64,000 bases of DNA from JACMQX01 sp044225675 (lineage in GTDB: Bacteria; Pseudomonadota; Gammaproteobacteria; Burkholderiales; Burkholderiaceae_C), in contig JBGAIH010000022.1 in NCBI GenBank assembly GCA_044225675.1, forward strand, positions 23,011-87,010, given 5' to 3'. The first letter of the stretch is position 1; each line of letters opens with the position of its first letter. Under the pieces are notes generated by a model that was not told the DNA's origin, searched no databases, and worked only from the letters and a program-made list of their open reading frames with translations. Position numbers and translations under genes: made by a program. This document shows positions 42,704-51,219 of the stretch, piece by piece.

Positions 42704-44299
42704 TCAGGTGATCGGCGCCGGATTGAACAGGACCAGGGCGTTGTGCAGCTTCCACCGCTCGGCCCAGGTCTTCTTGCGGCCGCTGGCCACGTCGAGCATG
42801 AAGCGGAACAGTTCCCAGCCCACCTCCTCGATCGTGGCGTCGCCGTCGGCGATGCGCCCGGCATTGATGTCCATGAGGTCGTGCCAGCGCCGTGCCAGGT
42901 CGGTCCGCGTGGCGACCTTGATCACCGGCACCTGGGCCAGGCCGTAAGGCGTGCCGCGGCCGGTGGTGAAGACGTGCAGGTTCATGCCGGCGGCCAGCTG
43001 CAGCGTGCCGCAGATGAAGTCGCTGGCCGGCGTCGCGGCATAGGTCAGGCCCTTGGCGCGCAGCTTTTCGCCAGGCGCGAGCACGTTGGAGATCGGCGCC
43101 GAGCCCGACTTGACGATCGAGCCCATGGCCTTCTCGACGATGTTCGACAGGCCGCCCTTCTTGTTGCCGGGCGTGGTGTTGGCGCTGCGATCGACCGAGC
43201 CGCGCTTCAGGTAGGCGTCGTACCAGGCCATCTCGCGGATCATGGCCTCGGCCACCTCGGGCGTGCTGGCGCGCGAGGTGAGCTGGTCGATGCCGTCGCG
43301 CACCTCGGTGTTCTCGGAGAACATCACGCTCGCTCCGGCCCGCACCAGCAGGTCGGTGGCAAAGCCGACGGCCGGGTTGGCGGTCACGCCCGAGAACGCA
43401 TCGCTGCCGCCGCACTGCACGCCGACCACGAGTTCGCTGGCCGGCACCGTCTCGCGCCGGCGCGCGTTGAGGCGCTCGAGGTGCCGCGTGGCCGTGGCCA
43501 GAATGGAGTCGATCATCGACATGAAGCCGACATGGTTCTCGGACTGCAGGCACACGACGTCGAGCGCGGACGCCCCATCCGCCCCACCGGCGGGGCCGGC
43601 AGCCCCGAATGCCGGCCCGCGCTCATCGACGATCGGAAAGCTGCCAGGCGGCAGCAGCCGCTCGGGCTGGAGTTTTTCGCAACCGAGGCTGACCACCATC
43701 ACCTCGCCGCCGAAGTTCGGATTGAGGCTGATGTTGCGTAGCGTGCGGATGGGGATGATCGCGTCGGGTGCGTCGATGGCGACGCCGCAGCCATAGGTGT
43801 GTTCGAGACCCACCACGTCGTCCACGTTCGGGTAGCGCGGCAGCAGTTCCTGGCGGATGCGCTGCACCGCGAAGTCCACGACGCCTGCGACGCATTGCAC
43901 CGTCGTGGTCACGGCCAGAATGTTGCGCGTACCCACCGAGCCGTCGGCATTGCGGTAGCCCTCGAAGGTATAGCCTTCCAGCGGCGGCGCGGCAGGCGGC
44001 CGCACGGTGGCGATCGGCAGGCCCTCGAGTTCGCGCGCCGGCGGCATGTCCAGCAGGCGCTCGTGCACCCAGCTGCCTGCGGCAATGGGCTTGCTGGCAT
44101 GGCCGATGACGACGTTGTAGCGACGCACGGCCTCGCCCTGGCCGATGTCCACGAGCGCGACCTTGTGCCCCTGGGGCACGCGGTCGAGCAGTCGCAGGCC
44201 ATCCGCGAAGACGGCGCCAGCGTCCAGCCCGCCGTCATTGGCGACGATGGCCACGTTGTCGGCGGCGTGCATGCGGATGTACAGAGGATCGCGGCTCAT
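42704..44299 (-). CDS. garD: Galactarate dehydratase
   Basis: The 531-residue UxaA-family protein has the N-terminal SAF domain (about residues 1-95, including IRMHAADNVAIVANDGG) and the C-terminal metal-dependent dehydratase domain (YRNADGSVGTRNILAV, LEHTYGCGV, VGVQCGGSDAFSG). It dehydrates galactarate to 5-keto-4-deoxyglucarate. Length matches GarD (about 523) rather than altronate dehydratase. A glucarate dehydratase family gene lies nine bases upstream. Confidence 0.9.
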   Translation of the reverse strand: MSRDPLYIRMHAADNVAIVANDGGLDAGAVFADGLRLLDRVPQGHKVALVDIGQGEAVRRYNVVIGHASKPIAAGSWVHERLLDMPPARELEGLPIATVRPPAAPPLEGYTFEGYRNADGSVGTRNILAVTTTVQCVAGVVDFAVQRIRQELLPRYPNVDDVVGLEHTYGCGVAIDAPDAIIPIRTLRNISLNPNFGGEVMVVSLGCEKLQPERLLPPGSFPIVDERGPAFGAAGPAGGADGASALDVVCLQSENHVGFMSMIDSILATATRHLERLNARRRETVPASELVVGVQCGGSDAFSGVTANPAVGFATDLLVRAGASVMFSENTEVRDGIDQLTSRASTPEVAEAMIREMAWYDAYLKRGSVDRSANTTPGNKKGGLSNIVEKAMGSIVKSGSAPISNVLAPGEKLRAKGLTYAATPASDFICGTLQLAAGMNLHVFTTGRGTPYGLAQVPVIKVATRTDLARRWHDLMDINAGRIADGDATIEEVGWELFRFMLDVASGRKKTWAERWKLHNALVLFNPAPIT

Positions 44300-44308
44300 G
44301 CGTGCCTC

Positions 44309-45577
44309 CTAGAAGCGCGGCTTCACGGCCGTCCAGCCGGGGCGCAGGCGCGCCATCTGCGCGACGTCGTTGCGCGTGCGCACGCGGCAGCGCTGGAAGG
44401 CTTCGTGCAGCTCGGCCAGCCGCGTGCGGTCGAGCATCACGCCCAGGCCCGGCGCGTCCGTCAGGTGCACGCAGCCGCCGGTGATCGGCACCTTGCCGCC
44501 CAGCAACACCTCTTCGTCCTGCCACGGGTAGTGGGTGTCGCAGGCATAGGTGAGGTTGTGCACCGATGCGGCCACATGCGTCATGGCCATCAGGCTGATG
44601 CCCAGGTGCGAGTTCGAATGCATCGACAGCCCCAGACCGAAGGCGCCACAGGTGCGCGCCAGCGCCTGCGTGGCGCGCAGGCCGCCCCAGTAGTGATGGT
44701 CCGACAGCACGATCTGCACCGAGCCCAGCGCCACGCTGCGGCGCAGCTCGTCCCAGTTGGTCACGACCATGTTGGTCGCCAGCGGCAGGCCCGTGGCCTT
44801 GTGCAGCGCCGCCATGCCTTCGAGGCCGGGGGTCGGATCCTCGTAGTACTGCAGGTCGCCTTCGAGCTTCTTCGCGATGCGGATGCTCGTGTCCATCGAC
44901 CAGTTGCCGTTGGGGTCGATGCGCAGGTGAAAGCCCGGGAACGCCGCCTTGAGCGCCTTGATCGTGTCGGCCTCCAGGTCGGGATCGAACACGCCGGCCT
45001 TGAGCTTGATGCTGCGAAAGCCATGCAGGTCGATCATGCGCTGCGCCTGAGCGACGATCTGCGCTGGCGTCACCGCCTCGCCCCAGGGATCGGGTGCGTA
45101 CTCAGGGTCGACAGCCGCATCGAACTTGTAGAACAGATAGGCCGAATACTCGACCGAGCGGCGCACCGCACCGCCGAGCAGTTCCACCAGCGGAATGCCC
45201 AGACTGCGCGCCTGCAGGTCGAGAAAGGCCACCTCGAACGCCGAGAACGCGCTGTTGACGAGGTTGCCGCCCAGCGAGCCGGGTGCCAGCTCCATCTCCA
45301 CCGTGCCGGCCGGCCGCGCGGACGGCGCCTTCGCCAGCACCCGCGCCCACAGGCCGTTCAGGTCGAACGGGCTCATGCCCACAAGGCTGTCCTTGACGGC
45401 CTGAAGCAGTGCCAGCACTGGCGCGTCGCCATAGGTCTCCCCCAGACCGACCTGGCCGTCGGCGCCCTCGACCTCGATGATCGAGCGCAACCCGAAAGGC
45501 TCGTGCACGCCCTGGGCATTGAGCAGCGGCGGATCGTGGATGGCGATCGGTGTGACGCGGACGGCGACGATCTTCAC
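44309..45577 (-). CDS. Glucarate dehydratase family protein (enolase superfamily)
   Basis: The 422-residue enolase-superfamily enzyme has the Lys-x-Lys acid/base motif (SIKLKAG), Asp in RIDPNGNW, Glu in YYEDPTPG, Asn in ATNMVVTNWDEL and the late catalytic His in MHSNSHLGISL. These are the GlucD subgroup residues. It is distinct from the canonical gudD at 51220 and could act on a different aldarate epimer. I start it at the GTG at 45577, with a purine-rich GAGGGGCGGG upstream; an ATG at 45616 would overlap dctM. Confidence 0.85.
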   Translation of the reverse strand: MKIVAVRVTPIAIHDPPLLNAQGVHEPFGLRSIIEVEGADGQVGLGETYGDAPVLALLQAVKDSLVGMSPFDLNGLWARVLAKAPSARPAGTVEMELAPGSLGGNLVNSAFSAFEVAFLDLQARSLGIPLVELLGGAVRRSVEYSAYLFYKFDAAVDPEYAPDPWGEAVTPAQIVAQAQRMIDLHGFRSIKLKAGVFDPDLEADTIKALKAAFPGFHLRIDPNGNWSMDTSIRIAKKLEGDLQYYEDPTPGLEGMAALHKATGLPLATNMVVTNWDELRRSVALGSVQIVLSDHHYWGGLRATQALARTCGAFGLGLSMHSNSHLGISLMAMTHVAASVHNLTYACDTHYPWQDEEVLLGGKVPITGGCVHLTDAPGLGVMLDRTRLAELHEAFQRCRVRTRNDVAQMARLRPGWTAVKPRF

Positions 45578-45588
45578 GGACCCGCCCC

Positions 45589-46872
45589 TCACTTGAGCAT
45601 CACGCCCGGCAGCCACAGCGACAGCGCGGGGATGTAGGTCACGGCAAACAGCACCAGCAGCAGCGCGCCAAAGAACGGATAGAGCGCACGCACCACCCTT
45701 TCAATGGGCAGCTTGGCCACTGCCGCGCCGACGAACAGCACCCCGCCAACGGGCGGCGTGATCAGGCCCATGCCCAGATTGACCATCATGATCATGCCGA
45801 AGTGCACCGGGTCCACACCGAGCTGCTTGACCACCGGCAGCAGAATAGGCGTCATGATCAGGATCAGGGGCGCCATGTCCATCATCGTGCCCAGGATCAG
45901 CAGCAGGATGTTGATGAGCAGCAGCACCACGTACTTGTTGCTGGACACGCTGGTGAACAGCGCGGTGATCTGCTGCGGGATCTGCATCAGCGTCATGATG
46001 TAGCCGAACGCTGCCGCGAAGGCGATGAGGATCATGACGATCGACAGCGTCTTCACCGTGCGGTGGACCAGCTTGGGCAGCTCGCGCCACTTGTAGTCGC
46101 GGTAGATGAACATCGTCACGAAGAAAGCCCAGATCACCGCGATGGCCGCCGACTCCGTGGCGGTGAAGACGCCCGAGAGAATGCCGCCCAGGATGATGAC
46201 CATGGTCATCAGGCCCCACAGTGCGTCAGCCGCGATGCGCAGCGCCTCGCCGATCGGCACGCGGCGGCCTTTGGGAAAGTCGCGCTTCTTCGCGATGAAC
46301 AGGCACATGATGGCCAGGGTCAGGCCGAGCAGCAGGCCGGGCAGCACGCCCGCGAGGAACAGCGCCGCGATGGAGACGCCGCCTCCGGCTGCGAGCGAGT
46401 AGATGACCGCGTTGTGGCTAGGCGGGATCAGGATGGCCTGGACCGAACCGCTGACCGTCACCGCCGTGGCGAAGTCGCGCGGGTAGCCTTTTTTCTCCAT
46501 CTCGGGAATGAGCACCGTGCCGATCGAGGCGGTATCGGCCATCGACGAGCCCGAGATCGCGCCGAAGAAAGTCGAGGCCAGGATGTTGACCAGCGAGAGG
46601 CCGCCGCGCACGAAGCCGACCAGCACGCCAGCGAAGGCGACCAGGCGCCGCGACATGCCGCCTTCGGCCATGATGGCGCCGGCCAGCACGAAGAACGGAA
46701 TCGCCAGCAGCGAGAACTTGTTGACGCCGCTGGCGATGGCGATCATCAGCGCGTCAAACGGAATGTCGATCCACCAGGCGCCGATGAGCGCCGACAGGCC
46801 CAGGGCGTAGGCCACGGGCAGGCCCAGGATCATCAGGCCCAGGAACGAGCCCAGCAAGACGAATGCATCCAT
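45589..46872 (-). CDS. dctM: TRAP transporter large permease
   Basis: The 427-residue membrane protein has about 12 helices and the DctM family segments (AGGMSRRLVAFAG-like, SSMADTASIGTVLIPEM, GMGLITPPVGGVLFV). It moves the substrate with the sodium gradient together with DctQ and DctP. The start is one base after the dctQ stop. Given the neighbours the cargo is probably a uronate or aldarate. Confidence 0.93.
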   Translation of the reverse strand: MDAFVLLGSFLGLMILGLPVAYALGLSALIGAWWIDIPFDALMIAIASGVNKFSLLAIPFFVLAGAIMAEGGMSRRLVAFAGVLVGFVRGGLSLVNILASTFFGAISGSSMADTASIGTVLIPEMEKKGYPRDFATAVTVSGSVQAILIPPSHNAVIYSLAAGGGVSIAALFLAGVLPGLLLGLTLAIMCLFIAKKRDFPKGRRVPIGEALRIAADALWGLMTMVIILGGILSGVFTATESAAIAVIWAFFVTMFIYRDYKWRELPKLVHRTVKTLSIVMILIAFAAAFGYIMTLMQIPQQITALFTSVSSNKYVVLLLINILLLILGTMMDMAPLILIMTPILLPVVKQLGVDPVHFGMIMMVNLGMGLITPPVGGVLFVGAAVAKLPIERVVRALYPFFGALLLVLFAVTYIPALSLWLPGVMLK

Positions 46873-46873
46873 G

Positions 46874-47404
46874 TCAGAGGGCCTCCGGTTCGACCGCTTT
46901 TTCGTGGTCGTAGGTGACGACGTCGCGGCCGTGCTGATGGCCCAGGGCCAGCCGCTCCAGCACGAAGATCGCGGTGATGGCGCCGCCCAGCGGCACCGGC
47001 AGATAGGTGGCGCCGACAGGCATCCAGGGGATCTCGCCGATGTTCTGGCCCCAGGTCTCCATGCACAGTTTGGTGCCGTACCAGGCCATGAAGATCGCCA
47101 CGAGCAGCATCAGCACGTCCATGAGCGCCGCGAGCACGGGGCGCACCGCCGCCGGCAGGCGCTCGGTGACCATGGCAACGGCGATGTGCGCATTGGCACG
47201 GTAGCCTGCCGCCGCGCCGAAGAAGGTGAAGACCACCATCAGCAGGATGGAGATCGGCTCGGGCCACTGCGAGCCCGTGCCCAGCACGTAGCGAGTGAAG
47301 ATGCCCCAGGGAATGATGAGCGACATCACGAAGATCGAGATGCCCGAGATCCAGATGCACGCGAGGTACAGCCAGTCGTTGAAGCGCAGGGTGTGGTGTT
47401 TCAT
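46874..47404 (-). CDS. dctQ: TRAP transporter small permease
   Basis: The 176-residue protein has four membrane helices, including FVMSLIIPWGIFTRYVLG and a FMAWYGTKLCMETWGQNIGEIPW loop typical of DctQ. It forms the membrane complex with DctM. It is separated from dctP by a strong hairpin. Confidence 0.92.
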   Translation of the reverse strand: MKHHTLRFNDWLYLACIWISGISIFVMSLIIPWGIFTRYVLGTGSQWPEPISILLMVVFTFFGAAAGYRANAHIAVAMVTERLPAAVRPVLAALMDVLMLLVAIFMAWYGTKLCMETWGQNIGEIPWMPVGATYLPVPLGGAITAIFVLERLALGHQHGRDVVTYDHEKAVEPEAL

Positions 47405-47427
47405 GAAATGGGCCCGGCCGGAAAACG

Positions 47428-47452
47428 GGGGCGCCGCAGCCTGCGGCGCCCC
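47428..47452 (-). terminator. Strong hairpin between dctP and dctQ
   Basis: GGGGCGCCGCA (47428-47438), loop GCC, TGCGGCGCCCC (47442-47452): eleven perfect GC-rich pairs in a 71-base gap. No T tract follows on the minus strand. As with the livJ-livH stem, it may cut downstream expression so that the binding protein exceeds the permease. Confidence 0.65.
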
Positions 47453-47475
47453 GGGGGAAGCGAACGCGTGCCCGC

Positions 47476-48456
47476 TTACTTGACGTCGGAGATGCGCTTC
47501 ATCAGGTCGGCGAACTTGACGCCGTACTTGGCGCGCACCGGCGCGGTGGCGTCATAGAAGAGCTTCTGGTCGACCTGCACGAACTCCACGCCGGCGGACT
47601 TGAGCTTGGCCGAGTACTCCTCGACGCTCTTGTCCCACAGGCCGCGCTGCTCCAGCTGCGCCTCGCGGCCGAGCTTCTTGACCAGGGCCTGGTCGGCCGG
47701 CGTGAGCTTGTCCCACGCCACCTTCGACATCACCAGCAGTTCCGGGATGATCAGGTGGTTGGTCTGGGCGTAGTACTTGGTGCCGGTCGTGTAGTGGTTG
47801 GAGGTGAACATGCTCGGCGGGTTGTTCTCCGCGCCGTCGATCACACCGGTCTGCAGCGCGCTGAACACTTCGCCATAGGCCATCGAGATGCCGTTGCCGC
47901 CCATGGCGTTCATGGTGTCGACGAACAGCGGGTTGCCCATCATGCGGACCTTCACGCCCTTGAGGTCGGCCGGCGTCTTGACCAGCTTCTTGGTGTAGAG
48001 GCTGCGGGCGCCGCCGTCCATCCAGCCCAGGGCCACGAGGCGGGCCGGGCTGGCCGTGACCTTGGCCAGCAGTTCGTCACCGATCGGGCCGTCGATCACC
48101 TTGCGCATGTGCGGGATGTCGCGGAACACGAAGGGCATGTTGAACACGTCGACGTCGGGCACGACCGGGCCGATCACGCCCAGCGAGATGCGGTTGATCT
48201 GGATCGCGCCGATCTGCGTCTGCTCGACGGTTTCCTTTTCCTGGCCGAGCACGGCGCCGGCGAACATCTGCATCTTGATGCGGCCATTGGTCTGGGCTTC
48301 GAGCTTCTTGCCCATGTTCTCGACGGCGACCACGGTCGGGTAGCCCGCCGGGTGCGTGTCGGAGGCCTTGAGCACAGTCTGTGCGGAGGCGTGCAGGCTG
48401 GCCGTGACGGCCAGGACGGCCACGGCGGTGGCGATGAAGTTGCGGCGGAAGGTCAT
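47476..48456 (-). CDS. dctP: TRAP transporter substrate-binding protein
   Basis: The 326-residue protein has a signal peptide (1-26, ending HASAQ) and DctP family motifs LKASDTHPAGYPTVVAVE, the Arg-containing VRMMGNPLF motif that binds the carboxylate, and GAENNPPSM. In this regulon it would capture uronates such as galacturonate or glucuronate. The start is the ATG at 48456, giving the signal peptide directly. Confidence 0.92.
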   Translation of the reverse strand: MTFRRNFIATAVAVLAVTASLHASAQTVLKASDTHPAGYPTVVAVENMGKKLEAQTNGRIKMQMFAGAVLGQEKETVEQTQIGAIQINRISLGVIGPVVPDVDVFNMPFVFRDIPHMRKVIDGPIGDELLAKVTASPARLVALGWMDGGARSLYTKKLVKTPADLKGVKVRMMGNPLFVDTMNAMGGNGISMAYGEVFSALQTGVIDGAENNPPSMFTSNHYTTGTKYYAQTNHLIIPELLVMSKVAWDKLTPADQALVKKLGREAQLEQRGLWDKSVEEYSAKLKSAGVEFVQVDQKLFYDATAPVRAKYGVKFADLMKRISDVK

Positions 48457-48514
48457 GGGTTGTCTCCTTGAGTGACCAGGGGGTTGAAAACAGTGGAACG
48501 GGAACATCGACGCA

Positions 48515-49405
48515 TCAGGCCTCGGGATCGAAGGCGGGTTCGGGCAGACCGCGCACGCCGGGCCGCAGCGCGAAGACACCGCCGGCCAACGGCTGGTCCG
48601 ACAGGTCCACGCCGTCGGGACGGATCGAGGTGACGAACAGGGTGTCCAGGCCCGCGCCGCCGAAGGCGCACATGGCCGGCTTCTTCACCGGCACGGTGAG
48701 CGAGCGGTCGAGCCGGCCGTCGGGGGTGAAGCGGTGCACCTGGCCTGCATCGTTGCCGCAGATCCAGTAGCAGCCGTCGGCGTCGACGGCCGCGCCGTCG
48801 GGGCGGCCGGGCAAGGGCTTCATGTCGACGAAAAGGCGACGGTTCGAGGGCGTGCCGGTGGCGGTGTCGTAGTCGAAGGCCCAGATCGCCTGCACCTGCG
48901 GATGCGAGTCCGACAGGTACATCGTGCGGCCGTCGGGGCTGAAGCCCAGACCATTGGGCGTGATGAAGCCGTCCAGCACCTGCTGCAGGCCGGCCGCAGC
49001 GGTGTAGCGGTAGAGCACGCCCGCGTTCGACGCCAGGCCCATGTTCATGACCATGGTGCCGGCCCAGAAGCGGCCCTGCCGGTCGCAGCGGCCGTCATTG
49101 AAGCGCATGCCGGGGGCGGCGTGGGCCACGGGCGCGAGGCGCCGTGCCGCCAGCCGGCCACCGGGCTCGCGGTCGAGCTCAAAGATGCCGCTTTCCATGC
49201 CGGCAATCCAGCGCGCCGTGCCGGACACAGGCGCCGCGCAGGCCAGCATCTCGTCGCCCTGCCACTGGGCCAGACCCTCGCTCGCATGCCAGCGGTGCAG
49301 CCGGCGCGCGGGAATGTCCACCCAGTACAGCGCCTGCTCGCCCGCGCGCCACACCGGGCTCTCGCCCGTGCCGTTGCGCGCGTCGACGATGAGTTCAGCG
49401 TTCAT
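48515..49405 (-). CDS. SMP-30/gluconolactonase-family aldarolactonase
   Basis: The 296-residue six-bladed beta-propeller has the metal ligands of the family: Glu in GESPVW, Asn in TPNGLGFSPDG and Asp in LSDSHPQ and RPDGAAVDADG. It would open the 1,5-lactone made by uronate dehydrogenase to give galactarate or glucarate. It lies 11 bases after the udh gene, which is the natural partner. Confidence 0.88.
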   Translation of the reverse strand: MNAELIVDARNGTGESPVWRAGEQALYWVDIPARRLHRWHASEGLAQWQGDEMLACAAPVSGTARWIAGMESGIFELDREPGGRLAARRLAPVAHAAPGMRFNDGRCDRQGRFWAGTMVMNMGLASNAGVLYRYTAAAGLQQVLDGFITPNGLGFSPDGRTMYLSDSHPQVQAIWAFDYDTATGTPSNRRLFVDMKPLPGRPDGAAVDADGCYWICGNDAGQVHRFTPDGRLDRSLTVPVKKPAMCAFGGAGLDTLFVTSIRPDGVDLSDQPLAGGVFALRPGVRGLPEPAFDPEA

Positions 49406-49416
49406 GGCCTTGCCGC

Positions 49417-50226
49417 TCAGAAGCCGAAGGGTCCGGCCTTGACGAAGCCGCCGCCCTGGAACTGCACGGCCGGGTCGTCCAGGTCCGGCGCGGGGGTGCG
49501 GGCGTAGACCGCCTCGCGGAAGATGTCCGAGCTGTCCTGCGGGCGGTAGCCGATGTGGTTCGCGCGCGCGTTGTCCCACCAGGTGACGGCGTTGTCGGAC
49601 ATGCCGAAGATGATGCTGTGCCCGAGCACCGGCGTGGTGAGGCAGGCGGTGATGAGCCGGTGCAGGTCGTCGTAGCTCAGCCAGGTGGCGAGCATGCGGC
49701 GGTCCCTGGGTTCGGGAAAGGACGAGCCGATGCGCACGCAGGCCGTCTCGATGCCCCAGCGGTCGAAGTAGAAGCGCGACAGGTCCTCGCCGAAGGCCTT
49801 GGACAGGCCGTACATGCCGTCGGGGCGCGCCGGATGGTCGGCCGTGATCGTCTCCGACTGGCGGTAGTAGCCGGTCACGTGATTGGAGCTGGCAAAGACG
49901 ATGCGCTTGACGCCATGCCGGCGCGCCGCCTCGTAGAGGTGGTAGAGGCCCAGGATGTTGGCCTGCAGGATCGGGCCGAACGGCCCTTCGACCGAGACGC
50001 CGCCCAGGTGCACGATCGCATCCACGCCCTCGACCATGGCATCGACCGCTGCGGCATCGGCCAGGTCGGCGAGCATCACCTCCTCGCCCTCGGCCGCGTC
50101 ACCGAAGGCCGCGCGGTCGGACAGGCGCAGCACCTCGCAGTTGGCCTTGAGGCGCTCGCGCAGCGCCTTGCCGAGGCCGCCAGCGGCGCCCGTGAGCAGC
50201 AGACGGTGATGGTTCTTGATCGTCAT
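49417..50226 (-). CDS. udh: NAD-dependent uronate dehydrogenase
   Basis: The 269-residue short-chain dehydrogenase oxidises galacturonate or glucuronate to the aldarolactone. It has the Rossmann GAAGGLGK motif (13-20), the FASSNH strand, and the catalytic Tyr139-x3-Lys143 (YGLSK). Further segments (DRWGIETACVRIGSSFPEP, MLATWLSYDDL) match characterised Udh enzymes of Pseudomonas closely. It is the first gene of the leftward operon and is divergent from a GntR regulator. Confidence 0.93.
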   Translation of the reverse strand: MTIKNHHRLLLTGAAGGLGKALRERLKANCEVLRLSDRAAFGDAAEGEEVMLADLADAAAVDAMVEGVDAIVHLGGVSVEGPFGPILQANILGLYHLYEAARRHGVKRIVFASSNHVTGYYRQSETITADHPARPDGMYGLSKAFGEDLSRFYFDRWGIETACVRIGSSFPEPRDRRMLATWLSYDDLHRLITACLTTPVLGHSIIFGMSDNAVTWWDNARANHIGYRPQDSSDIFREAVYARTPAPDLDDPAVQFQGGGFVKAGPFGF

Positions 50227-50333
50227 GTGGAAAGACTCGCCTCGCTTGGGTTAAGGCCCTGCGCAGGCCACGCTATTTCTCTGGACTTCGCAGGCTTCCT
50301 TGGATAAAGTCGCCTGCAACATGTCGGATATAT

Positions 50334-50346
50334 GTTGTCAGACAAC
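50334..50346. promoter_or_regulatory. Operator-like palindrome in the udh/GntR divergent region
   Basis: GTTGTC-A-GACAAC is a perfect palindrome around one base, about 110 bases upstream of udh and 45 bases upstream of the GntR gene. The GTC-N-GAC core is the FCD-family operator form and echoes the site at 38111-38123. Confidence 0.7.
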
Positions 50347-50390
50347 TAGAAATTTAGCGAGAATCGCTTCATCCTGTCAAGACGAATTTG

Positions 50391-51173
50391 ATGGAACCAA
50401 GGCAAACCCCTATGTCAGCTGATGCCGGCGCCGCCGTCCTGGCGTTCGAAGAGCCGGCGCGCCCGCGCCGCCAGCGCGGGCTGGTCGGCGAGATCGTCGA
50501 CAGCCTGGCGGCCAGCATCCGCGAAGGCCAGATCCAGCTGGGCGAGAAGCTGCCGACGGAGGCCGAAATCATGTCGCGCTTCGACGTGAGCCGCACCGTG
50601 GTGCGCGAGGCGCTTTCCCGGCTGCAGGCCTCCGGGCTGGTCGAGACGCGCCATGGCATCGGCACCTTCGTCATCCAGCAGCGCGAACCCGGCAACTTCA
50701 AGATCGCCGACGCGGACTTTGCCACCGTGGCCGACGTCATCTCCGTGCTGGAGCTGCGCATCAGCCTGGAGACCGAGGCGGCCGGCTTGGCCGCACAGCG
50801 GCGCACCGAGGCCAACCTGCAGACCCTGGCGGCGGCCCTGGCCACCTTCCGCGACGCGATCGGTCAGGACTCCGACGCGGTGCCTTCGGACTTCCAGTTC
50901 CACATGGAGGTCGCGCGCGCCACCGGCAACCGCCACTTCGCCGACCTCATGACCTACCTGGGCACGATGATCATTCCGCGCACGCGGGTGAACACGCCCC
51001 AGCAGGCGCCCGAAGGCCGCATCAGCTACCTGCAGCGCGTGCACGAGGAGCACGAGAACATCTTCAACGCGATCCGCAACCAGGACGCCGATGCCGCGCG
51101 CGCCGCCATGCGGACCCACCTGTCCAACAGCCGCGAACGGCTTCGCCGCGCGCAGGCACCGGGGCTGGCCTGA
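50391..51173 (+). CDS. GntR-family regulator (FCD domain) of the uronate regulon
   Basis: The 260-residue protein has the winged helix (LAASIREGQIQLGEKLPTEAE, VSRTVVREALSRLQASGLV) and FCD effector domain (FQFHMEVARATGNRHFADL). It lies 164 bases from udh, facing away, and 46 bases before gudD, so it probably controls both arms. ATG 50391 is preceded by a weaker site than ATG 50412; either start is possible. A repressor released by a uronate or aldarate is likely. Confidence 0.88.
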   Translation: MEPRQTPMSADAGAAVLAFEEPARPRRQRGLVGEIVDSLAASIREGQIQLGEKLPTEAEIMSRFDVSRTVVREALSRLQASGLVETRHGIGTFVIQQREPGNFKIADADFATVADVISVLELRISLETEAAGLAAQRRTEANLQTLAAALATFRDAIGQDSDAVPSDFQFHMEVARATGNRHFADLMTYLGTMIIPRTRVNTPQQAPEGRISYLQRVHEEHENIFNAIRNQDADAARAAMRTHLSNSRERLRRAQAPGLA

Positions 51174-51219
51174 GACGGCTGCACCGCTGCTTTTTTGCAT
51201 TCAAGTTGTAGGATGACTG

